Notes under the pieces: model-generated
The model's database searches: none
Told to the model about the DNA's origin: nothing
Seen by the model: only the letters and a program-made list of their open reading frames with translations
Shown: one piece after another, positions 54,715 through 64,000 of the stretch
How the letters are laid out: every line of letters begins with the position of its first letter
Numbering within the stretch: the stretch's first letter is position 1
Source: Clostridia bacterium
Lineage (GTDB): Bacteria > Bacillota > Clostridia > Oscillospirales > Acutalibacteraceae
Reading direction: 5' to 3'
Length of the DNA: 64,000 bases
Assembly (NCBI GenBank): GCA_017461005.1
Contig: JAFTZU010000085.1
Coordinates: 1 to 64,000, forward strand
Translations under genes and position numbers: made by a program

Positions 54715-57700
54715 ATGCTTCAACTAGTCACCGGCCGCTCCGGCTCCGGGAAAACCGAATATGTCCGCAGGGTCCTCGGGACTCTGGCACAAAAGGGTGA
54801 GGACAAACTCATCCTCATCGTGCCGGAGCAGTATTCCTATGACTCCGAGCGGGCCATGCTGAAGACCTTCGGCAACGCGGTCGCCCAGCGCGTCGAAGTG
54901 CTGAGCTTCACCCGCCTCACCGACTTCGTCTTCCGCACCACCGGCGGCAATGCCGGCATCGTCGCCGACGACGGCACCCGTCTCATCCTCATGCTGCGGG
55001 CCATCGACGCCGTGCACGACAAACTGGAATACTATGCGAAATACCGGGACGACGTGCGGCTCGCGAAGGAGCTCATCGCCATCTTCCGGGAGGTGCGTCA
55101 GTCCGGCGCCGGCCTCCTGAAACTGGAAGAGGCCTCGGAGGCCGTTGACAGTCCGGTCCTCTCCCAGAAGCTGAAGGAACTCTACCTCATCTATGATGTT
55201 TACGACGCCATGTTCCGGCAGCGCTACGCCGATGAAGACCTGCAGATCGAAAAACTCTGCCGGGTCCTCGACGACACGCAGTTCCTCGACGGCTACACGT
55301 TCGCCATCGACGGGTTCAAGAGCTTCACCGGACAGGAGCTGGCCCTGATGGGTCGCATCCTCTCCCAGGCGAAGGACGTCTATGTCACCCTGTGCACCGG
55401 CGGCGCCGACCCCTCCATGGTCTTCCAGTCCGTCGACGAGACGAAGAAACGGCTCGAGAACATGGCAAAGGAGCGGAACGTCCGCGTTTTCACAGTCGAC
55501 AAAGAACAGGCCGGCATCCGGAACGGCGCGCAGTACATCGCCCCGGAGCTCGCCTTCCTCGAAGAGAACCTCTTCTACCCCGCCGACCGGGTCTGGGACG
55601 GCCCCGCGGACCACATCACCATCTGCGAGAGCCAGAGCCTTTTCGAAGAGTGTGAGTGGATCGCCGCCACCATCCGCAAACTGCTGCGGGAAGACGGCCT
55701 CCGTGCCAGAGACATCGCGGTCATCGTCCGCCGGGAGGAAGATTACCGGAAAGAACTGCTGGGCGCGTTCCGGCGGTATGAGATCCCCTTTTTCGACGAC
55801 GCCCGCCAGCCGGTGGAAAACCAGCCGCTGGTCGTGCTCTGCCGCACCGTCCTGTCCCTCCTCTCACAGGGCTTCACGTCCGAGAACCTGCTCCAGTACC
55901 TGAAGACGGGTCTGGCCGGCGTGGGCCCGGAAGCAGTCGCCGAACTGGAGAACTATGTGTTCACCTGGGACATCAAGGGGCGCAGCTGGCAGGACCCGTT
56001 CTCCTGGAACCCCTTCGGCCTCGACGCGAACTTCCGCAGCGACGCGGAGGCGGAAGAGGCCCTCGGTCTCCTGAACGACACCCGTGCCCGGGTCATCGGG
56101 CCCCTCATCAGACTGCGAAACAACTGCAAAGAAAAGAGCTTCCGGGAAGTCGGTGAGGCGATCTACGATTTCCTCGTCCGCACCCGTGTCCCGGAACATC
56201 TGAAAGAATATGCCGTCGCCCTCGACGAAGCCGGTCTCCCCGACCTCGCCGGCGAACAGGACCGCATCTGGGACGTCGTCATCTCGGTCATCGACCGGCT
56301 GACCGCCGTCTACGGGGACGAGCCCGTCCGGAACATGACGCAGTATGCGGACCTGTTCTATGCCATCCTCTCCATGACCGACCTCGGCAGCATCCCCCAG
56401 GGACTCGACGAAGTCTCGGTCTCCGCCGCCGACCGGGTCCGTCTTTCCTCCCCGAACACCGTCTTCGTGGCCGGGCTGGAAGAAGGCGTCTTCCCCGCGG
56501 TCATCGGCCAGTCCGGGCTCTTCACGCTCCACGAGCGCACCCTGCTGCGGGAGCAGGGGCTGGAACTCTCCTTCCCCGAAGACCTCCGGGCCAGCGAAGA
56601 GCGGTTCATCACCTACTCGGCCGTCGCGGCGCCCAGAGAACGGCTGTACCTCTCCTGGCACCGCCTCGACGTCTCCGGCAGCAGCTACCTGCCGTCCGAG
56701 CTCATCACCGGCGTTCAGCGCCTGTTCACCGCCGGGGAAGGCGATGACGCGGCCCCGCTGTACCGCGCCGTCGACGCCGGCAGAGAGACCGCCGACTACT
56801 ACGCCGAAACAAAGGCATCCGCCTACAAGACCTACGCGGAGCACATCCGTACGGAAGACCCGGTCCCGGTCCGCAGTGTCCGGGAAGCCCTGTCCTCCCT
56901 CGACGGAGACGGCACCTACGAAAAGAAGCTCGCCTCTTTGGACCGGGCTCTGGTGCCCCGTGTGTTCGCGATCCACGACCCGTCCATCGCCACCGACCTG
57001 TTCAAAAAGGACATGTCCCTCTCCGCGTCCCGGGTCGACAACTACTACCACTGCGCGTTCCAGTATTTCTGCCGCTACGGCCTTGGTGCCGAGCCCCGGA
57101 AACGGGCCACCCTCGGGGCGAACCACTACGGAACGATCATCCATTATGTGCTCGAGCAGCTTCTGAAGGAGTCCGACAAGGCGACCTTCGTCGCGCTCAC
57201 CAGAGACCAGCTGCACGAACGTGTGGACCACTGGCTCGCATACTACGCGGACTCCGAACTGGGCGGACTCGACGACAAGACGACCCGCTTCCAGTACCTC
57301 TACCGCCGCCTGACCTTCACCCTCTACGACGTGGCGGAACGGCTGCAGGACGAGCTGAAGGTCTCGGACTTCGTCCCCTCCGACTTCGAACTCTCCATCG
57401 GCAACGAAGCCGAAGTGGAGTCCTATACCCTCGACCTCCCCGACGGCGGCACGCTGGCGGTACGGGGTTCGGTCGACCGGGTCGACCTCTGTGAAAAAGA
57501 CGGGAAGACCTATGTCCGCGTCGTCGACTACAAGAGCGGCGGCAAGGAATTCGAGCTCTCAGACATCCTCTACGGTCTGAACCTGCAGATGCTCCTCTAC
57601 CTGTTCACCATCGAACAGAACGGCACCGGGAAATACGAAGACGCGGTGCCGGCGGGCATCCTCTACTACCCCGCCAAACGGGCGACCGGCACGACGACCC

Positions 57701-58137
57701 GACGGGATGCTCCGAAAGAAGAGGCCTCTTTCGATAAACAGGCAAAAGACAAACAGAACGGCCTGTTACTCTTTGACACTGACGTCCTCGACGCCATGGA
57801 ACATGGTCTCGAAGGCAACTTTATCCCCATCAAGCAGAAACGTTCGAAAGATGGAGAAACCACTCTGACCCCGCCGAAGATGCTCGCCTCTCTGCAGGAA
57901 CTCGGGCAGCTCCACAAGCGGATCGATTTCCTTCTGAAGAAGATGGCGACCGACCTCCACCAGGGGGTCATCCCCGCCATGCCCGCGGAGCAGAAGAACG
58001 GCTATCTGCCCTGCTCCTACTGCGACTACCGCGCGGTCTGCCGGCCGGAAGAGCCGACGACCCGCGTCATCGAAACGATCACCGACCGGGAGACCCTCAT
58101 GGAAGAAATGGCAAAGGAGGTGGATGAGAATGGCTAA
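54715..58137 (+). CDS. addB: ATP-dependent helicase/nuclease subunit B
   Basis: A 1140-residue AddB. The Walker A is LVTGRSGSGKTEYVRR at the N-terminus, with inactivated helicase regions in the middle. The C-terminal RecB-type nuclease has GSVDRVDL and VRVVDYKSGGKEFEL. Four cluster cysteines are visible: one in HCAFQYFC and three in LPCSYCDYRAVC, as in iron-sulfur AddB. It works with AddA in double-strand break repair. The start at 54715 has AGGAGG upstream; an earlier in-frame ATG does not. Its end overlaps addA by 8 nt. Confidence 0.95.
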   Translation: MLQLVTGRSGSGKTEYVRRVLGTLAQKGEDKLILIVPEQYSYDSERAMLKTFGNAVAQRVEVLSFTRLTDFVFRTTGGNAGIVADDGTRLILMLRAIDAVHDKLEYYAKYRDDVRLAKELIAIFREVRQSGAGLLKLEEASEAVDSPVLSQKLKELYLIYDVYDAMFRQRYADEDLQIEKLCRVLDDTQFLDGYTFAIDGFKSFTGQELALMGRILSQAKDVYVTLCTGGADPSMVFQSVDETKKRLENMAKERNVRVFTVDKEQAGIRNGAQYIAPELAFLEENLFYPADRVWDGPADHITICESQSLFEECEWIAATIRKLLREDGLRARDIAVIVRREEDYRKELLGAFRRYEIPFFDDARQPVENQPLVVLCRTVLSLLSQGFTSENLLQYLKTGLAGVGPEAVAELENYVFTWDIKGRSWQDPFSWNPFGLDANFRSDAEAEEALGLLNDTRARVIGPLIRLRNNCKEKSFREVGEAIYDFLVRTRVPEHLKEYAVALDEAGLPDLAGEQDRIWDVVISVIDRLTAVYGDEPVRNMTQYADLFYAILSMTDLGSIPQGLDEVSVSAADRVRLSSPNTVFVAGLEEGVFPAVIGQSGLFTLHERTLLREQGLELSFPEDLRASEERFITYSAVAAPRERLYLSWHRLDVSGSSYLPSELITGVQRLFTAGEGDDAAPLYRAVDAGRETADYYAETKASAYKTYAEHIRTEDPVPVRSVREALSSLDGDGTYEKKLASLDRALVPRVFAIHDPSIATDLFKKDMSLSASRVDNYYHCAFQYFCRYGLGAEPRKRATLGANHYGTIIHYVLEQLLKESDKATFVALTRDQLHERVDHWLAYYADSELGGLDDKTTRFQYLYRRLTFTLYDVAERLQDELKVSDFVPSDFELSIGNEAEVESYTLDLPDGGTLAVRGSVDRVDLCEKDGKTYVRVVDYKSGGKEFELSDILYGLNLQMLLYLFTIEQNGTGKYEDAVPAGILYYPAKRATGTTTRRDAPKEEASFDKQAKDKQNGLLLFDTDVLDAMEHGLEGNFIPIKQKRSKDGETTLTPPKMLASLQELGQLHKRIDFLLKKMATDLHQGVIPAMPAEQKNGYLPCSYCDYRAVCRPEEPTTRVIETITDRETLMEEMAKEVDENG

Positions 58138-61100
58138 AACGATGCACTGGACCCCGGACCAGCAGAAAGCCATCGACGCCCGGGGCGGCACCCTGATCGT
58201 CAGCGCGGCAGCCGGTTCCGGCAAGACCGCCGTCCTCGTCGAGCGCTGCATCCGCCGTCTGACGGACACGGAACATCTCTGCTCCGCCGACCGCCTCCTC
58301 ATCGTCACCTTCACGAGAGCGGCCACCGCCGAAATGCGGTCCCGTCTCGCCGAAGCCGTCGCGAAGAAACTGCGGGAGGACCCGACCAACGAACACCTGC
58401 AGAAACAGCAGATGCTCCTCCCCTCGGCGCAGATCTGTACGATCGACTCCTTCTGCGGCGACCTGGTGCGGGAGAACTTCGAACACCTCGGCCTCGCGCC
58501 GGACTTCCGGATGCTCGACGAGACCGAAGTCCGCGTCCTGCAGCAGGCCGCTCTGGAAGAGGTCCTCGAAGAGTTCTATACCGAACAGGACCCCGACTTC
58601 CTGAAGCTGGTCGAACTCCTGGCCACCGGCCGGGACGACGCCTCCATCGAAGAGAACATCCTGCGGCTCCACACTTACTCGAGGGCCTACCCCTCTCCGG
58701 AGCACTGGCTGAAGAACGCGCTGAAGCTCTACGACGAGCCCGCGCAGGCTTACCGGATCCTGCAGGCAAGCGTGCAGGAACTTCTGGACAGCTGGGTCCT
58801 CAAGTGGGAGAACGTCATCCGGCAGTTACAGGCGGAACGCCAGCCGGCAGAGATCTCCTTTGACGGCACCATCGAATGCATCCGGGGGTACATCGCCACC
58901 GTGCAGGACCTGTCCGATCTGCTGGAAGCAGAGGACTGGAACGGGTTCCTCGCAGCGGTCGAGTCGGTGAACATCTCGCGGCTCAAGGCACCGAGTGTCC
59001 CGAAGGACCTGAAAGACTCCTTCTCCTCGCCCGCTCTGGCACTGGCCAAGAAGATCAAGGAGGACTTCACACCCGGCAAGTTCCCAAAATCCTTCCAGCG
59101 ATTCGCCCTGCGGGAGGAAGACGAAGTCGCCGCCGACAACGCGCTGCTGAAGCCTCTGGCGGAAAAACTGGTGGACTGTGTCCTCCGGTTCGACGAAGCC
59201 TATGCGGAACGGAAACGTGCGGAAAACGCGCTGGACTTTGCCGACACCGAGCTCTTCGCCCTGAAGCTCCTTGTGGACGACCCGGCAGAAGAGCCCTTCA
59301 CCCGGAAGGAACTGGCAAAGACCCTGCAGGACCGGTATGACGAGATCCTCATCGACGAGTACCAGGACACGAACAAGCTTCAGGACACCATCTTCGCCGC
59401 CCTGTCCAGAGACGACCTCTTCATGGTCGGCGACGTCAAACAGAGCATCTACCGGTTCCGTCAGGCCATGCCGGAACTGTTCCTCGCAAAGAAAGAGGCA
59501 TATCCGCTTTACGACACGGAAACAGATGAATACCCCGCCACCGTCATCCTCGGCAGCAACTTCCGCAGCCGCAGCGGTGTGCTCCACGGAGTGAACTATA
59601 CCTTCTCCCGGCTCATGAGCAAAGCGGTCGGCGAGATCACCTACGACGATCACGAAAAGCTGTACTTCGGCGCGAAAGACGCCTTTTCCGACCGGGAGGA
59701 GCCCGATGTGGAATTCCACATCGTCGCCCCCGAGGCCGGAGCCGACAAAAAGCAGGCGGAGGCGGAACACATCGCGCGGTACATCGCCAACGCCATCCGG
59801 GACAGCCAGGGGTCTGAGAAGCCCCTCACCTACCGGGACTTCGCCATCCTCCTGCGGACCACGAAGGACACGGCGAACGTCTACCGCAAAACACTGAGCG
59901 ACGCTGGCATCCCCGTCTATGCTGAACAGGGCGGCGGGTTCCTCGACACTCCGGAAGTCATGACCATGCTGTCCTTCCTGTCGGTCATCGACAACCCCGT
60001 CCAGGACGTGCCTCTGCTGGCCGTCCTCCTCTCCCCGCTCTTCGGGTTCACGGAAGATGAAGTGGCCTCCCTTCGCATCGGGAGCCGCTATACCAACCTG
60101 TACAAAGCGGTCCTCGCGGCAGAAGATCGGGGCGATGCACACTGTGCCGATTTCCTCGAAGCACTGCGCTCCTTCCGGACGCTCTCCGTCTCCATGGGAG
60201 CCGGCGAACTCCTGCGGCGTATCTATGAGGAGACCTCTTACGACGCCATCGTCCGGGCCATGCCCCTCGGCGAACAGCGCATCGCGAACCTGCAGATGCT
60301 CCTGCAGTATGCGGACAGCTACGACGCCAACAGTTCCTACGGCGTCTCCGGTTTCGTCCGGTACATGGACCGGCTCCGGGAACAGGACAGTTCTCTCAAT
60401 GTGGCGGCCACCCTGTCGCCCAACGCGAACGTCGTACAGATCATGAGCATCCACAAGTCGAAAGGACTCGAGTTCCGGGTCTGCATCGTCGCGGACCTGA
60501 ACCACCAGTTCAATGACAGCGAGCTCAGGAGAAAACTCATCCTGCATCCGGAACTCGGCATCGGTCTGCAGGGGCGGCAGCCGGACACCGGCTTCACCTA
60601 CCCCACCCTGTGCCACAGCGCCATCCGGGAAGCGGGCCTTCGCAGTGAACGGTCCGAAGCCCTGCGCGTCCTCTACGTCGCCATGACCCGGGCGAAGGAG
60701 ACGCTGGTCCTCACCGCCTGTGACGCTCCGGCCAAAAACAGCAAGACAGACGCGCTCGCATCCTCCATCCAGTCTGCCGCCGGGAAGCTCTACGGCGGGG
60801 ACACAGTGCCCCCGATGGAAGTCCTGCGCTGCAACAGTTTCTACCAGTGGGTCCTCCTCGCATTCCTGCAGCACCCGGACGCAAAGCTTCTGCGTGCCCG
60901 CGACGCCGAGGGACCGGTCAACATCCTTCCGGTCATCGACAACGAAGAAGCGGCACCGGTCCGGTTCGTCATCGACAACGGGACGGAAGTCGCCGAGGTC
61001 GAGGCAGAAACGGAGACCGCCGTCGACGAGGTCCTGCCCGACGAGAAGCTTGTCCGCGAGCTGAAAGAGCGGATGACCTGGGAATATCCCCACGCCGCGC

Positions 61101-61714
61101 TGGCCGCGTCCCTGTCCAAGCGGAGCGCCTCCCACCTTGCGGAAAAGCCCTTCTCCACCGAATTCTTCGCGGAGAGCCGTCCGGAGTCCCTGTCCCGCCA
61201 CGGGATGACCCCGGCAGAGCGGGGCACCTGTCTCCATAAATTCATGCAGTACGCCGACTTCACGCTGGCGGAACAGGATGCCGAAGCGGAAAAGCAGCGG
61301 CTCGTCGACAAAGGATTCCTGCTTCCGGACGAGGCTGCGGTCATCGACCCTGACCAGGTCCGTGCGTTCTTTGCGTCGTCCATCGCCGACCGCATGAAAA
61401 AAAGCCCCCGCGTCCTGCGAGAGCATAAGTTTGCGATCCTGCTGCCGGCCGGGCAGTTCGATGACGCCCTTCCCGAGTCAGAGGCTTCCGAAGAAGTCCT
61501 CATCCAGGGGATCATCGACTGCGCCTTTGAAGAAGAGGGCACCATGGTCCTCCTCGACTACAAGACCGACCGGGTGAAGAACGGGGAGGAACTGGCTGAC
61601 CGGTACCGGGACCAGCTGGACCTCTACAAGGTCGCGCTCGAAGAGACCCTCGGGCTGCCGGTCCGGGAAGTCGCCCTCTACTCGTTCCACCTCGGACAGG
61701 AAGTCCGGCTGTGA
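58130..61714 (+). CDS. addA: ATP-dependent helicase/nuclease subunit A
   Basis: A 1194-residue AddA, the UvrD-type helicase and nuclease partner of AddB. Motif I is VSAAAGSGKTAVLVERC, motif II IDEYQDTNKLQD, motif III GDVKQSIYRFRQAMP, motif V IHKSKGLEFRVCI and motif VI LYVAMTRAKETLVL. The C-terminal nuclease has QGIIDCAFEEEGTMVLLDYKTDRV. The ATG at 58130 is favoured by the spacing to AAAGGAGG; an ATG 6 nt earlier is too close. It terminates at a strong hairpin. Confidence 0.96.
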   Translation: MAKTMHWTPDQQKAIDARGGTLIVSAAAGSGKTAVLVERCIRRLTDTEHLCSADRLLIVTFTRAATAEMRSRLAEAVAKKLREDPTNEHLQKQQMLLPSAQICTIDSFCGDLVRENFEHLGLAPDFRMLDETEVRVLQQAALEEVLEEFYTEQDPDFLKLVELLATGRDDASIEENILRLHTYSRAYPSPEHWLKNALKLYDEPAQAYRILQASVQELLDSWVLKWENVIRQLQAERQPAEISFDGTIECIRGYIATVQDLSDLLEAEDWNGFLAAVESVNISRLKAPSVPKDLKDSFSSPALALAKKIKEDFTPGKFPKSFQRFALREEDEVAADNALLKPLAEKLVDCVLRFDEAYAERKRAENALDFADTELFALKLLVDDPAEEPFTRKELAKTLQDRYDEILIDEYQDTNKLQDTIFAALSRDDLFMVGDVKQSIYRFRQAMPELFLAKKEAYPLYDTETDEYPATVILGSNFRSRSGVLHGVNYTFSRLMSKAVGEITYDDHEKLYFGAKDAFSDREEPDVEFHIVAPEAGADKKQAEAEHIARYIANAIRDSQGSEKPLTYRDFAILLRTTKDTANVYRKTLSDAGIPVYAEQGGGFLDTPEVMTMLSFLSVIDNPVQDVPLLAVLLSPLFGFTEDEVASLRIGSRYTNLYKAVLAAEDRGDAHCADFLEALRSFRTLSVSMGAGELLRRIYEETSYDAIVRAMPLGEQRIANLQMLLQYADSYDANSSYGVSGFVRYMDRLREQDSSLNVAATLSPNANVVQIMSIHKSKGLEFRVCIVADLNHQFNDSELRRKLILHPELGIGLQGRQPDTGFTYPTLCHSAIREAGLRSERSEALRVLYVAMTRAKETLVLTACDAPAKNSKTDALASSIQSAAGKLYGGDTVPPMEVLRCNSFYQWVLLAFLQHPDAKLLRARDAEGPVNILPVIDNEEAAPVRFVIDNGTEVAEVEAETETAVDEVLPDEKLVRELKERMTWEYPHAALAASLSKRSASHLAEKPFSTEFFAESRPESLSRHGMTPAERGTCLHKFMQYADFTLAEQDAEAEKQRLVDKGFLLPDEAAVIDPDQVRAFFASSIADRMKKSPRVLREHKFAILLPAGQFDDALPESEASEEVLIQGIIDCAFEEEGTMVLLDYKTDRVKNGEELADRYRDQLDLYKVALEETLGLPVREVALYSFHLGQEVRL

Positions 61715-61743
61715 TGCACAACAGAACACTCAGACACAATAAA

Positions 61744-61772
61744 AACAGCCTCCGAAAACGGAGGCTGTTTTT
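61744..61772. terminator. addBA terminator
   Basis: A perfect 11-bp stem AACAGCCTCCG/CGGAGGCTGTT with an AAAA loop and a T run on the plus strand. An A run before it may serve the minus strand as well. Confidence 0.9.
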
Positions 61773-61910
61773 TCTCGTAATACCACGCGGAAGATATTGG
61801 CGCTTACCTTCCGAGGATACCCGAGCAAGTGAGTGTAAGAATGTTCTGAGAAGAACTACTTAAAAGTTTAAACTGACAACTGTCAGAATGGAATATACAA
61901 GCTGTTTGGA

Positions 61911-61952
61911 ATGATAAAAAGAACACATCACTCCTGAACGGGCGAGGTTCAG
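61911..61952 (-). terminator. Terminator of the 186-residue TetR gene
   Basis: Stem CTGAAC/GTTCAG with adjoining CAC/GTG pairing overlaps the tetR stop and is followed on the minus strand by GTTCTTTTTATC. The 140 bp between here and the addBA terminator hold short inverted repeats (GTTCT/AGAAC, CTGAC/GTCAG) but no gene. Confidence 0.7.
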
Positions 61953-62509
61953 TGTCCTTCGGAGAACACATCGAGTCCTCTTCCCAGGCCGCCTTTGCCG
62001 AGGATGCCCATCCGTTCGACCAGTGTGGCCGGGTCTTCCTCCATGCCTCTGCGCACCCACTGGAGCAGGAGCCCGCAGAACGCATAGGCGTAGAAGTCGA
62101 CGATGAACTGCTTGTCTTCCTGAGAGACTGTGACCGTCGACGGGACCTGATCGACCCCTTCCTGGAGAAGGTCCGAAATGAGGTCATAGATATAATCGAT
62201 GGTCTTGTCACGGTCGATCGAATGGTAGACGCCCGTGTAGAACGCCTTGTCATTCTTCAGGGCCGTCATCAGTTTGAGGATGCCCTCCTGCCAGTCCGCC
62301 AGGGTCCGCTTCCCTTCGAGGGCGCCTTTCAGTTCTTCGTCGGCGATGCATTCGATGAGATCGTACACATCGCGATAGTGGTAGTAGAAGGTCATGCGAT
62401 TGATGCCGCATTCATTCGCGATATCACTGATGGTGATCTTGCTGAGGGGGCGTTTCGCAAGCAGCTTCTTCAGCGCATTCGCAATGGCTTTTTCTGTCCT
62501 CTGTGCCAT
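61949..62509 (-). CDS. TetR-family regulator (DhaS-like C-terminal domain)
   Basis: A 186-residue TetR regulator. The HTH is residues about 8-52 (IANALKKLLAKRPLSKITISDIANECGINRMTFYYHYRDVYDLIE). The C-terminal domain, with DKAFYTGVYHSIDRDKTIDYIY and FCGLLLQWVRRGMEEDP, resembles the DhaS-like group. A GGAGG site precedes the ATG. It lies 136 bp downstream of an FtsX-type permease gene on the same strand and may control that exporter. No clear palindromic operator was found in the AT-rich gap between them. Confidence 0.9.
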   Translation of the reverse strand: MAQRTEKAIANALKKLLAKRPLSKITISDIANECGINRMTFYYHYRDVYDLIECIADEELKGALEGKRTLADWQEGILKLMTALKNDKAFYTGVYHSIDRDKTIDYIYDLISDLLQEGVDQVPSTVTVSQEDKQFIVDFYAYAFCGLLLQWVRRGMEEDPATLVERMGILGKGGLGRGLDVFSEGH

Positions 62510-62645
62510 TCCCGTAACCTCCGTTATTTTTGTGTTTTTTTTATAAACAATTTAAAAAATAGTTTAGCACACAAAAGCGCTGAATTCCATAGTTTCGGCC
62601 AAGTTTTTTACACTTTTTTTCGTGCGTATAAAAATCGGTCGGTCA

Positions 62646-64000
62646 TCATTCGCTGCGCAGAGCGGCAACAGGGTCCTTCTTGGCGGCGATCCGCGACGGG
62701 ATGAAACCGGCGATGAACGTCAGGATGACGCTGATGAGGATGAGGACGAGCGCGTAGCGGAAGGGCAGCGTGGCGACCCGTTCGATGTCCACGTGTTGTC
62801 GCGCGATGGCGTTCGCCGGGATACACAGCAGCAGCGTGACGACGATGCCGAGGATGCCGGAGAACAGGCCTTCGATGAAGGTCTCCGCGTTGAAGATCTT
62901 CGAGATATCGTTCTTCGAGGAACCGATGGCGCGCAGGACACCGATCTCCCTCGTCCGTTCGAGGACGGAGATGTAGGTGATGATGGCGATCATGATGCTC
63001 GAGACGATCAGGGAGATGGCGACGAACGCGATGAGCACATAGCTGATGGTGTCGACGATCTTCGTGATGGAGGACGTGACCGTCGCGATGAGGTCGGTGT
63101 AGGTCACTTTCTCGGAGTCGTCTTTGATCTGCGCATTGTACTCGTCGATGAACTTCACGATGGCCTCCTTCCCTTCAAAGTTGGAGGGATAGATGGAAAT
63201 CATGGACGGTTCGTCCTTCGTGATGTAGCCGAGCTTCTGGAGCACGCCTTCATAGGTGTTGACGCTGGCGCCGGTGAACTGGGCGACCAGGGCTTCGAGG
63301 TCCTCGTCACTCATCATGCTCCGGATAGCTTCCGCGATCATATCCTGGTTCTGCAGGATGTAGTCCTGCAGCATCTTCTGGATCTGTGCCTGGTCCATGG
63401 AGCCGAGATAGCCCTGGACCATCCGGGCGAGGTCTTCTTCCGACATATCGCCCATCGCCGCAGCGATCATGTTCTGGATGTCCTGCTCGGACATGCTGCC
63501 CACGTACTGCCGCACCATGTTCTCGATGTCCTTCTGGCTGAGGGAACCCATGACCTGCTTGATGATGTTGGCCATGTCCTCCTCACTCATCTGGGAGGCA
63601 TAGTCTTTGACGAGCTGTTCGAGGTCTGCCTGCGTGAAGCTTCCCATGAACTGCTGGGCGATCTGCGCCTTCTGCTCATCGGTCAGGCTGTCGAGATAGC
63701 GCTGGACGAGTTTCCCGACCATGTCCTTCGGAACGAGGTCCTGGAACAGTTTCAGGAACAGGTCTGTGAGGGTCTGGAACAGGAAGTCCTCGATGTCAGT
63801 GATGAGTTTCGCGCCGGGCGCGTTGTCCGGCAGCAGGAACGCGACGTCGGTCGGATCCACCTTCTCCTGATAGAACCCGAGGGGTTCGACGGAAGGGGTT
63901 TCGTTCACGAGAGCGGTCCCCATCGGGAACAGGCCCTGCGAGAACAGGATATTGTTTTCCTGAGAGGCCTTCTGTTCGTCGGAGAACTTCTTGCCGGTCA
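62646..64000 (-). CDS. FtsX-like ABC transporter permease, C-terminal part, with internal repeats
   Basis: The frame is open to the right edge, so the N-terminal part of the protein is outside the window. The C-terminal 165 residues form an FtsX domain: three helices with SYVLIAFVAISLIVSSIMIAIITYISVLERTREIGVLRAIGSSK and the end FIPSRIAAKKDPVAALRSE. Before it is a large extracytoplasmic region that includes at least eight contiguous 16-residue helical repeats. An ABC ATPase gene is probably upstream beyond the edge. Such permeases act in export or in mechanical signal transmission. The TetR gene downstream may regulate it. Confidence 0.9.
   Translation of the reverse strand, partial: TGKKFSDEQKASQENNILFSQGLFPMGTALVNETPSVEPLGFYQEKVDPTDVAFLLPDNAPGAKLITDIEDFLFQTLTDLFLKLFQDLVPKDMVGKLVQRYLDSLTDEQKAQIAQQFMGSFTQADLEQLVKDYASQMSEEDMANIIKQVMGSLSQKDIENMVRQYVGSMSEQDIQNMIAAAMGDMSEEDLARMVQGYLGSMDQAQIQKMLQDYILQNQDMIAEAIRSMMSDEDLEALVAQFTGASVNTYEGVLQKLGYITKDEPSMISIYPSNFEGKEAIVKFIDEYNAQIKDDSEKVTYTDLIATVTSSITKIVDTISYVLIAFVAISLIVSSIMIAIITYISVLERTREIGVLRAIGSSKNDISKIFNAETFIEGLFSGILGIVVTLLLCIPANAIARQHVDIERVATLPFRYALVLILISVILTFIAGFIPSRIAAKKDPVAALRSE
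63351..63734 (-). repeat. Eight tandem 16-residue repeats in the permease
   Basis: Successive units such as MSEEDMANIIKQVMGS, LSQKDIENMVRQYVGS, MSEQDIQNMIAAAMGD and MSEEDLARMVQGYLGS align without gaps at a period of 48 nt. Each starts with a hydrophobic residue plus Ser/Thr and ends near Gly-Ser. A further diverged unit (MSDEDLEALVAQFTGA) follows after a 12-residue gap. Confidence 0.88.

Noticed and set aside
58826..61426. Long open frame of 866 codons on the minus strand opposite addA
   Set aside because: It is antisense to a gene with all helicase motifs intact. The translation has no recognisable family.

Overview
The window is about 64 kb of GC-rich Gram-positive chromosome, most consistent with an anaerobic Clostridia bacterium (Oscillospirales-like is my best guess). 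This rests on HPr kinase, a SufCBDSU iron-sulfur system, AddAB with an iron-sulfur-type AddB, DUF4364 and LemA/DUF2207 proteins, a class A RNase P RNA and pyruvate formate-lyase fermentation. I see no tRNA, rRNA, CRISPR array, insertion sequence or prophage.

Layout. 1-1.5 kb: the 3' part of pyrG with an apparent frameshift. 1.5-4.1 kb: a DUF2207/LemA envelope pair. 4.2-10.6 kb: a sufC-B-D-S-U operon ending in a translationally coupled PLP sulfur enzyme. 10.7-15.4 kb: small envelope proteins, partly in a lower-GC stretch, including two DUF4234 paralogs. 15.5-22.3 kb: a TetR-controlled metabolic locus (FGGY kinase, class III aminotransferase, class II aldolase, probably an M28 peptidase), with matching palindromic operators. 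22.3-26.6 kb: an EamA transporter and a pyruvate formate-lyase operon in which the glycyl-radical domain is a separate 79-residue protein. 26.65-27.9 kb: no gene, but a strong minus-strand promoter and tandem terminators bound an A-rich, hairpin-containing stretch of about 1.17 kb, read here as a candidate large noncoding RNA. 28-42 kb: pfkA, then a minus-strand run recD2-comF-mreB-DUF4364-hprK-ROK kinase-murB-rapZ-whiA-dnaE. 42.1-42.5 kb: RNase P RNA. 42.5-47 kb: LCP protein, a membrane protein, putP, and an XRE regulator with three palindromic sites. 47-54.6 kb: murC-L,D-transpeptidase-acyl-CoA ligase-small ORF-lepA-hemW. 54.7-61.7 kb: addBA. 61.9-64 kb: a TetR regulator and the C-terminal part of an FtsX-type permease with 16-residue repeats.

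Most of the window is core metabolism, envelope and repair. The parts that look least described are the candidate large RNA upstream of pflB, the TetR-operator-linked kinase/aminotransferase/aldolase locus, the split formate lyase and the repeat-bearing permease.
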